Positions 1 to 6,624 of a stretch of DNA of 8,675 nucleotides are shown piece after piece. Below the pieces are notes generated by a model that was not told the origin of the DNA, searched no databases, and worked only from the letters and a program-made list of their open reading frames with translations. The first letter of the stretch is position 1, and the number at the start of each line of letters is the position of its first letter. This DNA is from Phycisphaeraceae bacterium. Its GTDB lineage: Bacteria; Planctomycetota; Phycisphaerae; Phycisphaerales; UBA1924. The stretch spans positions 1 through 8,675 of the forward strand of contig WUAK01000107.1 of the NCBI GenBank assembly GCA_009827205.1, read 5' to 3'. A program made the translations under genes and the position numbers.

Positions 1-5
1 AGCGA

Positions 6-1031
6 TCAGTCGCCCATTGGCACAAACTCGACCTGTCTCGCCTCTTCTTCACGCACCGTTGAGGGCGCACCGAAGATGAGTCTGTCGATTGAGAAGCACC
101 CCGGTCCGAGCAGCAGCAGCGCGAAACCCGAGCAAGCCAGCGCAAACTGCCAGAGTAGTTGCGTGTAGGCGTAACCGCCGGGGCCGATCTCGAAGACACC
201 GTTCGGGAGGAACCCGAGGTACGCGCCGCCGGCTTGAAGCGCGGGCCCGATCTGCGTGAGCCACATCGCGGTGAGCATCGTCCCGATGATGGGCAGGGTT
301 GCCATGCGGGTAAAGAAGCCCGTGAGCAGCGCAGCGCCGCAGACGAGTTCCAGGATCGCAGCGATCCATGCGAGCACGACCGGGAGCGAGCCCTTGGCCA
401 GAGCCTGGGGCCAGAGCGCCATCTTGGCCTGGCCCTCGTCGTCCACACCGGGGTTCGCCGCGTGGTGAATCATGAGCGCAAGGCCGAGGACTCGTTTGAC
501 CTCAACGCCGTCAGCAGTCTGCATGTAGGAGACGGGCAAGATGCCCGGGTCTTCAACTGGCTCCGGAGTGTCGTCGCCGGCTGCATCTTCTTCCTCGGTG
601 GACCCGTCGTCCTCGACAACGGGGTCGTCTTCCGTCGCCGGGGGCTGATCGTCGGCTGGGTCTTCAGAGGGCACAGCATCGTCGGCGGGCGGATCTTCGG
701 TCTGCTCGCTGTCGTCTGTGTCCGACGGGAGATCAGTTTCAGGATCGTCAAGGCCCGGATCGGTCTCAATAGGATCAGATTGTTCCGAATCGTCCTGGCT
801 CGGATCGATCTGAGCGTCCTCGTCCTGGGGGTCCTCGTCCTGGGGAGGAGTGAGCGACTCTGGTGTCGCGTCGATCTGGCCCCAATCGGCGAGGATCGCC
901 TGGTCTCTTGGGTCGGTGATGGCCGTCGTATGGGCGATTTTGCCGATGCCGGCCCAGATAAAGGTGAGCCCGAGCGCGACGCGCAGGCCCAGAGGGGCGA
1001 CATTGAGAGCCAGGGAACTTCTGATCGACAT
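6..1031 (-). CDS. DoxX-family integral membrane protein with a long acidic insert
   Basis: A 341-residue membrane protein. TM1 is about residues 13-31 (LGLRVALGLTFIWAGIGKI, the typical DoxX start with its GxGK turn); TM2 and TM3 are about 216-262, including a GAALLTGFFTR segment; TM4 is about 291-310. DoxX/SURF4 family proteins are four-helix membrane proteins; some act with thiosulfate:quinone oxidoreductases, but most have no known reaction, so I give no substrate. Between TM1 and TM2 lies a low-complexity insert (about residues 56-165) rich in Asp, Glu, Pro, Ser and Thr. There is no Lys or Arg from residue 43 to 178, so the loop is probably disordered and extracytoplasmic. The usual DoxX core is only about 130-170 residues. 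The ATG at 1031 is chosen because an AGGAAGGAT Shine-Dalgarno sequence (plus-strand 1040-1048) lies 8 bases upstream. The gene is transcribed away from the tRNA and has no operon partner in view. Family call good, function unknown. Confidence 0.85.
   Translation of the reverse strand: MSIRSSLALNVAPLGLRVALGLTFIWAGIGKIAHTTAITDPRDQAILADWGQIDATPESLTPPQDEDPQDEDAQIDPSQDDSEQSDPIETDPGLDDPETDLPSDTDDSEQTEDPPADDAVPSEDPADDQPPATEDDPVVEDDGSTEEEDAAGDDTPEPVEDPGILPVSYMQTADGVEVKRVLGLALMIHHAANPGVDDEGQAKMALWPQALAKGSLPVVLAWIAAILELVCGAALLTGFFTRMATLPIIGTMLTAMWLTQIGPALQAGGAYLGFLPNGVFEIGPGGYAYTQLLWQFALACSGFALLLLGPGCFSIDRLIFGAPSTVREEEARQVEFVPMGD
537..866 (-). other. Acidic low-complexity insert of the DoxX protein, with a 15-bp tandem duplication
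   Basis: This stretch encodes about residues 56-165 of the DoxX protein, almost entirely Asp, Glu, Pro, Ser, Thr and Gln in short units such as PQDED, DDSEQ and DDP. At 816-830 and 831-845 the 15-base unit GTCCTCGTCCTGGGG occurs twice, exact and adjacent, encoding PQDED twice. This suggests growth by slippage or tandem duplication in frame. The composition also gives a long open frame on the plus strand, which is an artefact. Confidence 0.8.
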
Positions 1032-1179
1032 GGGTCCGATCCTTCCTCGCGAGAGGGTTGCCGCCGCCGGATGGCATACTACAACCTAGAGCTTCTGTAC
1101 CATCATACGGAACGCGGCGATCCGACTTTCCCTACCATCGGACGAGAAGCCCGGCGGGGACCACCCCGAGGGCAGATGC

Positions 1180-1263
1180 GCGGGCGTGGCGGAATTGGCA
1201 GACGCGCGGGATTTAGGTTCCCGTGGCCGCAAGGCTGTGCAGGTTCAAGTCCTGTCGCCCGCA
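1180..1263 (+). tRNA. tRNA-Leu (anticodon UAG)
   Basis: An 84-base class II tRNA. The acceptor stem is a perfect 7 bp (GCGGGCG at 1180-1186 with CGCCCGC at 1256-1262) followed by discriminator A1263, the leucine identity base. The anticodon stem is CGGGA/TCCCG (1207-1211 and 1219-1223) around loop TTTAGGT, which places the anticodon TAG at 1214-1216 and reads CUA/CUG-type leucine codons. A long variable arm with a GCAA loop (1224-1238) and a T arm with loop TTCAAGT (1244-1250) fit tRNA-Leu. The 3' CCA is not encoded, since ATTG follows. It stands alone, divergent from the DoxX gene. I found no convincing promoter upstream and no T-run terminator behind it, only the palindrome at 1280-1305. 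No integration scar or attachment-site duplication is visible. Confidence 0.97.
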
Positions 1264-1279
1264 TTGACCGATATTCCCT

Positions 1280-1305
1280 AGTACAACCCCGGTACCGGGG
1301 GTACT
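1280..1305. repeat. Palindrome with repeated GTAC, between tRNA-Leu and the pseudokinase operon
   Basis: A 14-bp perfect palindrome CCCCGGTACCGGGG (1287-1300) is flanked by AGTAC (1280-1284) and GTACT (1301-1305), which are also complementary, with a two-base AA bulge on the left. GTAC occurs four times in 32 bases (1281, 1292, 1301, 1309). It lies 17 bases after the tRNA and about 43 bases before the GTG of the downstream gene. It could be an operator for that operon, or an RNA hairpin ending tRNA transcription, though no T-run follows. The structure is seen directly; both roles are guesses. Confidence 0.5.
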
Positions 1306-1347
1306 TCCGTACGTGATCGGACAGGATGGAGGCGTAAGCTTCCCCTC

Positions 1348-3987
1348 GTGGCAGTCGAGACAGGACAACCAGATCGAGACCCGCGCAGGCCAGAGCAGCC
1401 GGGCGAGAGCCCCCAGACCGAGTCGCGGTCGGAAGCTGCCGAGCGCGCCGAGGGCTCACAGATCGAGCACAAGCCTCGCGTGGTCGATCCGATCGGGACG
1501 CTCGTCGGTCGCCGATACGAGATCACCGAGTTCGTCGGCGCAGGCCGGCGCGGCAAGGTGTATCTCGCGCGTGACAGGCTGACCGAGGCGACGGTCGCGC
1601 TCAAGAGGTTCCGGACGGATACCCCGACGCTCAAGCAGGCCGCCGAACGCGCGATGGCCGCGGCTGAGATTGTGGCTGGGCTTCGGCACGATCACATCGT
1701 GCGCGTGTTCGATCTCGGAGAAGACCCAGCAGGGCCTTACGTGATCTCGGAGTACATCGACGGGCTCGACGCCGCGAGGCTGGTTGCCTCCCAGGGCGCG
1801 ATGAGTCTGAGGCAGGCGGCGAAAATCGTTGAGACGATTGGGCAGGCCGTGTCCTTTGCGCACGATCGTGGTCTGTACCACGGCTCGATCCGCGGCTCGA
1901 ACATCCTCTTCACCGAGGGCATGCGTCCGATGCTGTGCGACTTCAGTGTTGGGGAGGTCGAATCGAGCGAGGTCGCTCGTGCCCGGCGCCAGGATGTCAA
2001 AAGCCTCGTCCGCACGCTCTGCCAGCTGCTGACCGGTGTATCAACTGGCTCAGTCGAGGTGCGCAAGCTGCCCGAGGCGATTCAGCCCGCGGTCCGCGCG
2101 TCGCTCGGCGCGGGATTGACGACCGGCCAGCCGACAATCGACTCGTTCCTGCGCGAACTCCGCGCAACTGAGCTCGACCTGTCTACGCCGAAGGAAGACG
2201 AGTTTGATGCCCTCGGACGAGGCCGGAAGGCGGAACTCTCGGGCTCGTTCGACGCGATGCGAGAAGCTGGCGAGTCTGCACTTGAGAAGAACGGCGAATC
2301 CGCCGAGGCAATGGTGCTCCTGCGCCGCGCCGACCAGCTCAAAGCCGAGCGGAACGAGCTCACGGAGACGTTCAGGGCTTGCGAGCAGCGGTACGACTAC
2401 GCGGGCGCGCTCGATGCGCTCACCAAGCTGCTGCGCCGGTTCCCTGCGGATCACCAATCACAGAAACTCGGACCCAAGCGTGAGACGCTCGCGGAGCTGA
2501 CAAGGCTGACGGGCATCGCTGACCAACTCGTGTCCGCTGGGCATGTATCCGCATCGGTTGATTCGTGGAAGCGCATCGCGCAGCTGAGTCCGGGCGACGA
2601 GCGCGCCAAAGAGATGGTGCGGGTCGCCTCGCGTGCGAGGATCCGCAAGCAGCTAATCACGGCGACCGGAGCCGCGGTTGTCGTGCTCGCAGTCGGAGGC
2701 GCCGGCGGGTACTTCGCGTGGCAAAGAGGCTTCTTCGGTGCATCTCCTGGTGTGCCGGGCCTTTCCGACGAACGTGTGGAGAGCGCGTCTTCTCTCTCAG
2801 ATGATGCGACCGGTGAAGATGGCGAATCACGAGCCATGCCTGCGCAGCGCAACCCGCTCATAGCCGACGGCAGCGCATCTGACGACGACATTCTTTCGAT
2901 CCCGGAGGAAGGAGCGGTCGCGGTCAGCGGTGACGATCGCTCGTCTGAAATCAGCTCTCCCGTGTACGACGTCGCGAAGGAGCGCGAACGCGAGCTCTCA
3001 CGAGCGGCGGCGATGTCCAAGCGCGATGCCCTGAACGCGAGAAGGCATGCCGAGCAGGTCGGTGCGCCGGGACTGGCCCCTGCTGCTTTCGAGGAAGCCG
3101 TTGGCGCTCTTGCAAGCGCGGAAGCGCTGCTTATCGAGAAGTCCTACGCGAACGCGGCAGACGGATTTGATCGCGCAAGGCTCGGGTTTGTTTCTGCCGC
3201 TGCAAGAGCGGGCGGGGCACTCTCCGAAGTCCGCGGGATGATCGAGGCCAGGCGGTTCCGTGACGCGGGCGAAGCGATCGGGCGGATCGAGTCAATCGCG
3301 AAACCGTCGATGGTCGAGATGCTCAGGCGAGAACTCAGCAGCGCTCGCGGGTCGCTCATCACGATCTCTGAGAATGCCGAGATGCCGCTGCGGTATGTCG
3401 AGCCGGGCGTGTTCGTCATGGGCTCACCCGACGACGAGGACGGCCGGCGTTTCGGCGAGGACCAGAGACAGGTGCGCATCGAGCAGGGCTTCTGGATCGC
3501 GCAGACCGAACTGACGCGTGGGCAACTCGCGGCGATCCGGGGCGGGCCCGTTCCCAACAACCCGAACCTGCCCGCAGTGCGGATCACTCTCGACGAGGCG
3601 CGCACGATCGCAGAACTCATGAGCGATCGTTTCGGTGGGACGTTCAGTGTGCCAACGGAAGAGCAGTGGGAGTACGCGTGCCGGGCCGACCGGGAAGAGG
3701 TGTTCGACCGGGGCTGGTCGGTGCTGGATTCGGGCGGCCTTCCCAAGACGCCCGGCCAGCTTGCCGAGAACCCATGGGGGATTGTCGACATGATCGGCAA
3801 TGTCGCCGAGCTCGTGATCGCGGAGAAGGCTGGCCACGGCGATGATGTCGTGATGACACGCGGCGGGTCGTACCTCTCGACGCCCTCGGCGCTTCGTGCC
3901 GCTGCGAGGCACGAGCTTGTGCAGCGCGAGCGGCCCGATGAACGCGTAGGGCTCAGGCTCGTGTGGACCGGGGTGGAGAGCGAATGA
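1348..3987 (+). CDS. Pseudokinase / helical repeat / one-TM / FGE-like domain fusion protein
   Basis: An 879-residue protein. After a charged 45-residue leader comes a kinase-like domain (about 55-270). It has a P-loop GAGRRGKVYLA (64-74), VALK Lys86, a probable alpha-C Glu107, hinge EYIDG (135-139), Asn185 and Asp198. The catalytic HRD is HGS (178-180), DFG is DFS (198-200), and the activation segment and APE motif are missing. Residues 300-430 are helical and TPR-like. One TM helix (about 436-458) follows RARIRKQ, which by the positive-inside rule puts the kinase-like half in the cytoplasm. Beyond it are a Ser/Asp-rich linker (461-540), a helical stalk (540-670) and an FGE-sulfatase-like domain (678-876), with PGVFVMGSP, VPTEEQWEYACR, NPWGIVDMIGNVAE, TRGGSYL and RVGLRL. 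The catalytic cysteines of true FGEs are absent. The GTG start has only a distant GGAGG (1328-1332). It is the first gene of a two-gene operon. Confidence 0.88.
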   Translation: MAVETGQPDRDPRRPEQPGESPQTESRSEAAERAEGSQIEHKPRVVDPIGTLVGRRYEITEFVGAGRRGKVYLARDRLTEATVALKRFRTDTPTLKQAAERAMAAAEIVAGLRHDHIVRVFDLGEDPAGPYVISEYIDGLDAARLVASQGAMSLRQAAKIVETIGQAVSFAHDRGLYHGSIRGSNILFTEGMRPMLCDFSVGEVESSEVARARRQDVKSLVRTLCQLLTGVSTGSVEVRKLPEAIQPAVRASLGAGLTTGQPTIDSFLRELRATELDLSTPKEDEFDALGRGRKAELSGSFDAMREAGESALEKNGESAEAMVLLRRADQLKAERNELTETFRACEQRYDYAGALDALTKLLRRFPADHQSQKLGPKRETLAELTRLTGIADQLVSAGHVSASVDSWKRIAQLSPGDERAKEMVRVASRARIRKQLITATGAAVVVLAVGGAGGYFAWQRGFFGASPGVPGLSDERVESASSLSDDATGEDGESRAMPAQRNPLIADGSASDDDILSIPEEGAVAVSGDDRSSEISSPVYDVAKERERELSRAAAMSKRDALNARRHAEQVGAPGLAPAAFEEAVGALASAEALLIEKSYANAADGFDRARLGFVSAAARAGGALSEVRGMIEARRFRDAGEAIGRIESIAKPSMVEMLRRELSSARGSLITISENAEMPLRYVEPGVFVMGSPDDEDGRRFGEDQRQVRIEQGFWIAQTELTRGQLAAIRGGPVPNNPNLPAVRITLDEARTIAELMSDRFGGTFSVPTEEQWEYACRADREEVFDRGWSVLDSGGLPKTPGQLAENPWGIVDMIGNVAELVIAEKAGHGDDVVMTRGGSYLSTPSALRAAARHELVQRERPDERVGLRLVWTGVESE
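1510..2157 (+). other. Degenerate kinase domain (pseudokinase), residues 55-270
   Basis: The domain is about 215 residues, against the usual 260 or so. Nucleotide-binding positions are kept: glycine-rich loop, Lys86, Glu107, Asn185 and metal-binding Asp198. The catalytic Asp of HRD is Ser180 (CAC GGC TCG at 1879-1887), and the subdomain VI Lys is Arg182. Only about 17 residues separate DFS from the D216-VKSL segment, which corresponds to subdomain IX, so there is no activation loop or substrate-binding segment. By family rules this should bind ATP weakly or not at all, and should not phosphorylate. Confidence 0.8.
3379..3975 (+). other. FGE-sulfatase-like domain without the catalytic cysteines, residues 678-876
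   Basis: The landmarks of the FGE/SUMF1/EgtB fold appear in order: PGVFVMGSP, a degenerate DQRQVRIEQGFWIAQTELT, VPTEEQWEYACR, NPWGIVDMIGNVAE, TRGGSYL, ALRAAAR and RVGLRL. Where true formylglycine-generating enzymes have the two active Cys in the segment after RGGSY, this protein has SYLSTPSALRAAAR (841-854) with no Cys. The only Cys in the domain is C778 of YACR. The domain is therefore more likely a ligand- or protein-binding module in the periplasm. Confidence 0.75.
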
Positions 3988-5192
3988 GCCGGCGATCGAG
4001 AAACTCTCGCGCGATGCGTGTGCTAGTGGTATCGCTCGCGGCGGTTGTGATCACCGGTTGCGGCTCGTCGCCGAAGCCTGCTCGCAATCCGGTGCCCAGC
4101 CTGATCAGCACAGTGTGGTCTGGCGAGGCAGGCGGGCTTTGTGTCCAGCTCGATCGGGGCAATTCGGCGCTGGCGGGGGATGGATTGATGGGCGGTGCGC
4201 AGCTCAGGCTCACTGGCCCGAGTCTGCCAAGGGCGGTCTATGCAACACCGAGCGATCAGGGCGCGCTGTGCTTCCAGATCGCCGAGTCACCAGCTGAGTT
4301 TCGCAGAATCAGGCCCGGACCGGTCAGGGTTGATGCGCTCATGGAGGGCGAGATCCACGAGCTCGACTCGGTGCTTCTGGATCAGGCTTCGATCGATCGG
4401 ATGTTCGAGGCGGCGCTGCTTGCAAGCCGGAACGAGACAGGGATCGCCGGTCCCGGAGGTGAGGTTGAGATCGAGTACCGCGTCGAGCCCCAGCCGATTC
4501 GCGCGGGTGGGTTCGCCTCGGTTTTCGCCACGGCACGATCGACCGGAACGAGACCCGTCTACCGCGTGCGAACCACCCTCGAGCCCGAGGCCGACAGCGG
4601 GCTCGGCTCGCTTGTCTTTGACTTCGGAAGGCTTGAGCCCGGCGAGACGCTCGAACTCGAGAACAGGCTCGCGGTGCCGAGACGGACGCGTGTCAGTGCA
4701 GCGGAGTTTGGAGTCATCCCGACCGAGGCGCACGGCGCGGAGTTCGACACGCCCGATTCTGTCGCGGTCGCGATCGATCCGCTGCCGCTGCCCGCGCTCG
4801 AGACAACGCTCGAGATCGTGCCAGACCGTCACGGCCGGCAAATCGACGACACCTACCCGAACGCGTTTCGACCCGGTGATGACGTGCACCTTGTGTGCAA
4901 CGTGCGCAACTTCGGTGACTCGCCCCTGGTCGGCGGGATCGCGCGGCTCCGCACGCCTAAGCCCGAGACCGCGAGTGTGCGGATCGGCCGGGCGATCGTT
5001 GGTGACCTGCCACCCTCTGCGAGCGGGCGCGTGCATATCTGGCTTGTCGTGACGGCTCCGCTCGGATCGGACCCGGTGCCGATCGTTGTCGAGATCACCG
5101 ATTCCGACTTGGGTGTTGTCGCCGAGGCGACCGCGCTATTGCGTCTTGAGCCTTCGCCCGAAGAGGGCACGGACAGCGTCCGGGCGGACTGA
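3984..5192 (+). CDS. Lipoprotein with two beta-sandwich (CARDB-like) repeats, coupled to the pseudokinase gene
   Basis: A 402-residue predicted lipoprotein. The ATG at 3984 overlaps the upstream stop as ATGA and has GGTGGAG 5 bases before it, so translation is probably coupled; an in-frame GTG at 3963 is a less likely start. The N-terminus is MSRRSRNSRAMRV followed by a hydrophobic stretch and lipobox VITGC, giving lipidation at Cys26. The first 150 residues are not recognised. Residues of about 154-264 and 274-389 each look like an all-beta domain. The first has EIEYRVEPQPIRAGG and LEPGETLELENRL; the second has FRPGDDVHLVCNVRNFGDSP and GDLPPSASGRVHIWLVV. This pattern of stiff beta strands, N-x-G and a P-G/P-S-turn resembles CARDB/NEW3 adhesion-like folds. 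The C-terminus is acidic. I infer an envelope-anchored partner of the periplasmic half of the neighbour; no enzymatic motif is visible. Confidence 0.85.
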   Translation: MSRRSRNSRAMRVLVVSLAAVVITGCGSSPKPARNPVPSLISTVWSGEAGGLCVQLDRGNSALAGDGLMGGAQLRLTGPSLPRAVYATPSDQGALCFQIAESPAEFRRIRPGPVRVDALMEGEIHELDSVLLDQASIDRMFEAALLASRNETGIAGPGGEVEIEYRVEPQPIRAGGFASVFATARSTGTRPVYRVRTTLEPEADSGLGSLVFDFGRLEPGETLELENRLAVPRRTRVSAAEFGVIPTEAHGAEFDTPDSVAVAIDPLPLPALETTLEIVPDRHGRQIDDTYPNAFRPGDDVHLVCNVRNFGDSPLVGGIARLRTPKPETASVRIGRAIVGDLPPSASGRVHIWLVVTAPLGSDPVPIVVEITDSDLGVVAEATALLRLEPSPEEGTDSVRAD

Positions 5193-5304
5193 TTTTCTTA
5201 TTGACGTGGATGAGAAAGGGGATGGGGGCCGGGGCGGCTGTCGAGCGTTGTTGCGCGGGCACGATGGCAATCCGTCGCGAGCTCCGCCCACCCCTCAAGC
5301 TTGC

Positions 5305-5330
5305 CCGTGCCGCTTATGAAGGCGGCATGG
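5305..5330 (+). terminator. Hairpin terminator candidate for the pseudokinase-lipoprotein operon
   Basis: The arms at 5305-5315 and 5320-5330 pair over 11 bp (two G-T pairs) around an ATGA loop, followed by the moderately T-rich CTTGGCTCTCTTGT. It lies 112 bases after the lipoprotein stop. A smaller hairpin (GTCC/GGAC, 5178-5189) overlaps the stop codon and is followed by TGATTTTCTTA, which is an alternative but weaker terminator. No uninterrupted T-run is present in either. Confidence 0.45.
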
Positions 5331-5379
5331 CTTGGCTCTCTTGTCCCTCCCTATCCCTTCTCAGCCACCAGCGTAGTGA

Positions 5380-5417
5380 CTGGAGCCCGGGGATCAAGAG
5401 GGAAACCCGGGCTCCGG
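5380..5417. terminator. Long perfect hairpin between convergent genes
   Basis: GGAGCCCGGG (5382-5391) and CCCGGGCTCC (5406-5415) form a perfect 10-bp stem, extendable by a T-G and a C-G pair, with a 14-base loop. It lies 63 bases beyond the stop of the minus-strand LamG/dockerin gene and between two converging genes, so a role as a terminator or 3'-end stabiliser is likely. There is no T-run on either side, so classical intrinsic termination is not assured. Confidence 0.5.
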
Positions 5418-5480
5418 CGCTCATTGTTCGTGAAGGCGGGTTTGGGGGCTCTGCGGCGGGTTTTCTTGGGCCATCTCGGG

Positions 5481-6452
5481 TCAGCAGCCGGCGTTGAAGT
5501 TGGTGATCCAGGCGGTGAAATCGGTGGGTGTGCAGGACCCATCGCCGTTCTGATCGCACTCTGGGAGGTTGTTGTTGAAGGCGTTGACCCAGGCAGTGAA
5601 GTCCGTGGGTGTGACCCCGCAATCTCCATTCACATCTGCCAAGCATGGCTCTGGGTCTGTGAACGAAAGGGTGGCGTAATGGTCAAGAACCTCTTGCTCG
5701 CTCAGAACTCGGTCATACAAGACCAGCTCGTCAAGGGTGCACGTGACATATCTCGAGAAATCTCCCGCTCGTTGTATTCTGAATGTAGACGGCTGCACGG
5801 TCGGGACGAAACTCGAACTGCTGCAGCAGAGCTGGTTGTCAGGGAAGAACTTTGTTTCTACACCGTTCACCCAGAGTTTCGTTCCTGTGATGCAGTCATT
5901 GGAGCCCCCGCCCGAATCCCGTGTCCAGACAATATGAAGCCAGCCATCGACCGGATAAGGACAGTTCGCACGCAAGCCTCCGTTGTAGAAGCCTACATAC
6001 GCGATGTCTGCGTTCGACCGTTGAATGCTGAAGTAGACACTGTTCATCGTGCCGTTGGCGCCCCAATAGAGAAACGGTGCGTAGTTTGTGCCGCCATCGA
6101 GTAAATCGATGTTAATCACAGTCTCACATGTGAAATCCGGATTGCCTGTGAGATTCGCAGGAGCCGTACCGGTAGTCTCTGCCCACTGCTGAAGGGATCT
6201 ATCGAAGAACGCACCGGTATCACCAGCAGAAGTTGATGTTCCGAGTGTCACACCATTCATCAGCATGACATCAAATGCAGACCCGAGTGATCCGCTGTTC
6301 GCGGCTGAGGTCCCGCCCGCCGACTCATCGAAGCGATACCACAGCGCCGGCGCATCTCCTGCAACCTCAGCATGAAAGGCGGGCGGGGCAGCCAGCGCTC
6401 CGAAGGCGGTTAGCGAAGTGAATAAAGCAACAGCAGTCGTTTTGACAATCAT
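5481..6452 (-). CDS. Secreted LamG-like jellyroll protein with C-terminal GC-type dockerin domain
   Basis: A 323-residue exported protein. The signal peptide is MIVKTTAVALFTSLTAFGALA, with cleavage likely after Ala21. Residues 35-260 match a LamG/concanavalin-like jellyroll: opening ALWYRFDE, central LHIVWTRD and LWVNGVET, and the typical closing TLDELVLYDRVLSEQEVLDHY. The C-terminal 50 residues hold two dockerin-type calcium loops, D273-x-N-x-D277...D284 and D300-x-N-x-D304...D311, each followed by FTAW, and the chain ends NFNAGC. Phycisphaerae encode many extracellular proteins ending this way (GC-type dockerin); the tail is thought to be an anchoring or sorting signal. Eleven cysteines, all after the signal peptide, suggest disulfides. 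The start is supported by AAGGAG 6 bases upstream. GC is near 55 %, below that of neighbouring genes. The glycan or other ligand cannot be told. Confidence 0.88.
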   Translation of the reverse strand: MIVKTTAVALFTSLTAFGALAAPPAFHAEVAGDAPALWYRFDESAGGTSAANSGSLGSAFDVMLMNGVTLGTSTSAGDTGAFFDRSLQQWAETTGTAPANLTGNPDFTCETVINIDLLDGGTNYAPFLYWGANGTMNSVYFSIQRSNADIAYVGFYNGGLRANCPYPVDGWLHIVWTRDSGGGSNDCITGTKLWVNGVETKFFPDNQLCCSSSSFVPTVQPSTFRIQRAGDFSRYVTCTLDELVLYDRVLSEQEVLDHYATLSFTDPEPCLADVNGDCGVTPTDFTAWVNAFNNNLPECDQNGDGSCTPTDFTAWITNFNAGC

Positions 6453-6548
6453 GATTCTCTCCTTCTACCTGTACGGGATATCCGTAAAGAACAGAACCGA
6501 ACTCCCATCTACGACTATGTGCGAAAATGAAACCTCCACAAGGCCGAG

Positions 6549-6577
6549 ATTATCGAACTCTGCGGAACAAATGTGAG
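6549..6577 (-). promoter_or_regulatory. Candidate sigma70-type promoter of the LamG/dockerin gene
   Basis: On the minus strand, CTCACA (plus 6572-6577, 4 of 6 to TTGACA) and GATAAT (plus 6549-6554, 5 of 6 to TATAAT) are spaced 17 bases apart. The predicted leader is about 90 bases. The prediction is by consensus only; planctomycete promoters may deviate. Confidence 0.3.
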
Positions 6578-6624
6578 ATTTTGACAACGCGGATCATCCG
6601 ACCTTGCTGGTTCAGGCCCGGTTT

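Noticed and set aside
1180..1312. tRNA-Leu as an integration site for a mobile element
   Set aside because: No integrase gene and no repeat of the tRNA 3' end is found in the window.
159..1316. 385-codon plus-strand open frame opposite the DoxX gene and running into the tRNA
   Set aside because: It is antisense to clear membrane helices and the acidic repeat, covers the tRNA, and has no domain pattern; the openness comes from the GA-rich codons on the other strand.
3868..3987. FGE-like C-terminus as a diversity-generating retroelement target
   Set aside because: FGE/C-type-lectin folds are known targets, but no template repeat, reverse transcriptase or A-biased variable region is seen in the window.
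5301..6104. 267-codon plus-strand open frame over the LamG/dockerin gene
   Set aside because: The minus strand has a signal peptide, jellyroll motifs, two calcium loops and a ribosome site; the plus frame has none and begins inside a hairpin.
6581..6609. TTGACA at 6581 as the -35 of a sat promoter
   Set aside because: The hexamers at 16-18 bases spacing (for example TTGCTG) do not resemble a -10 box.
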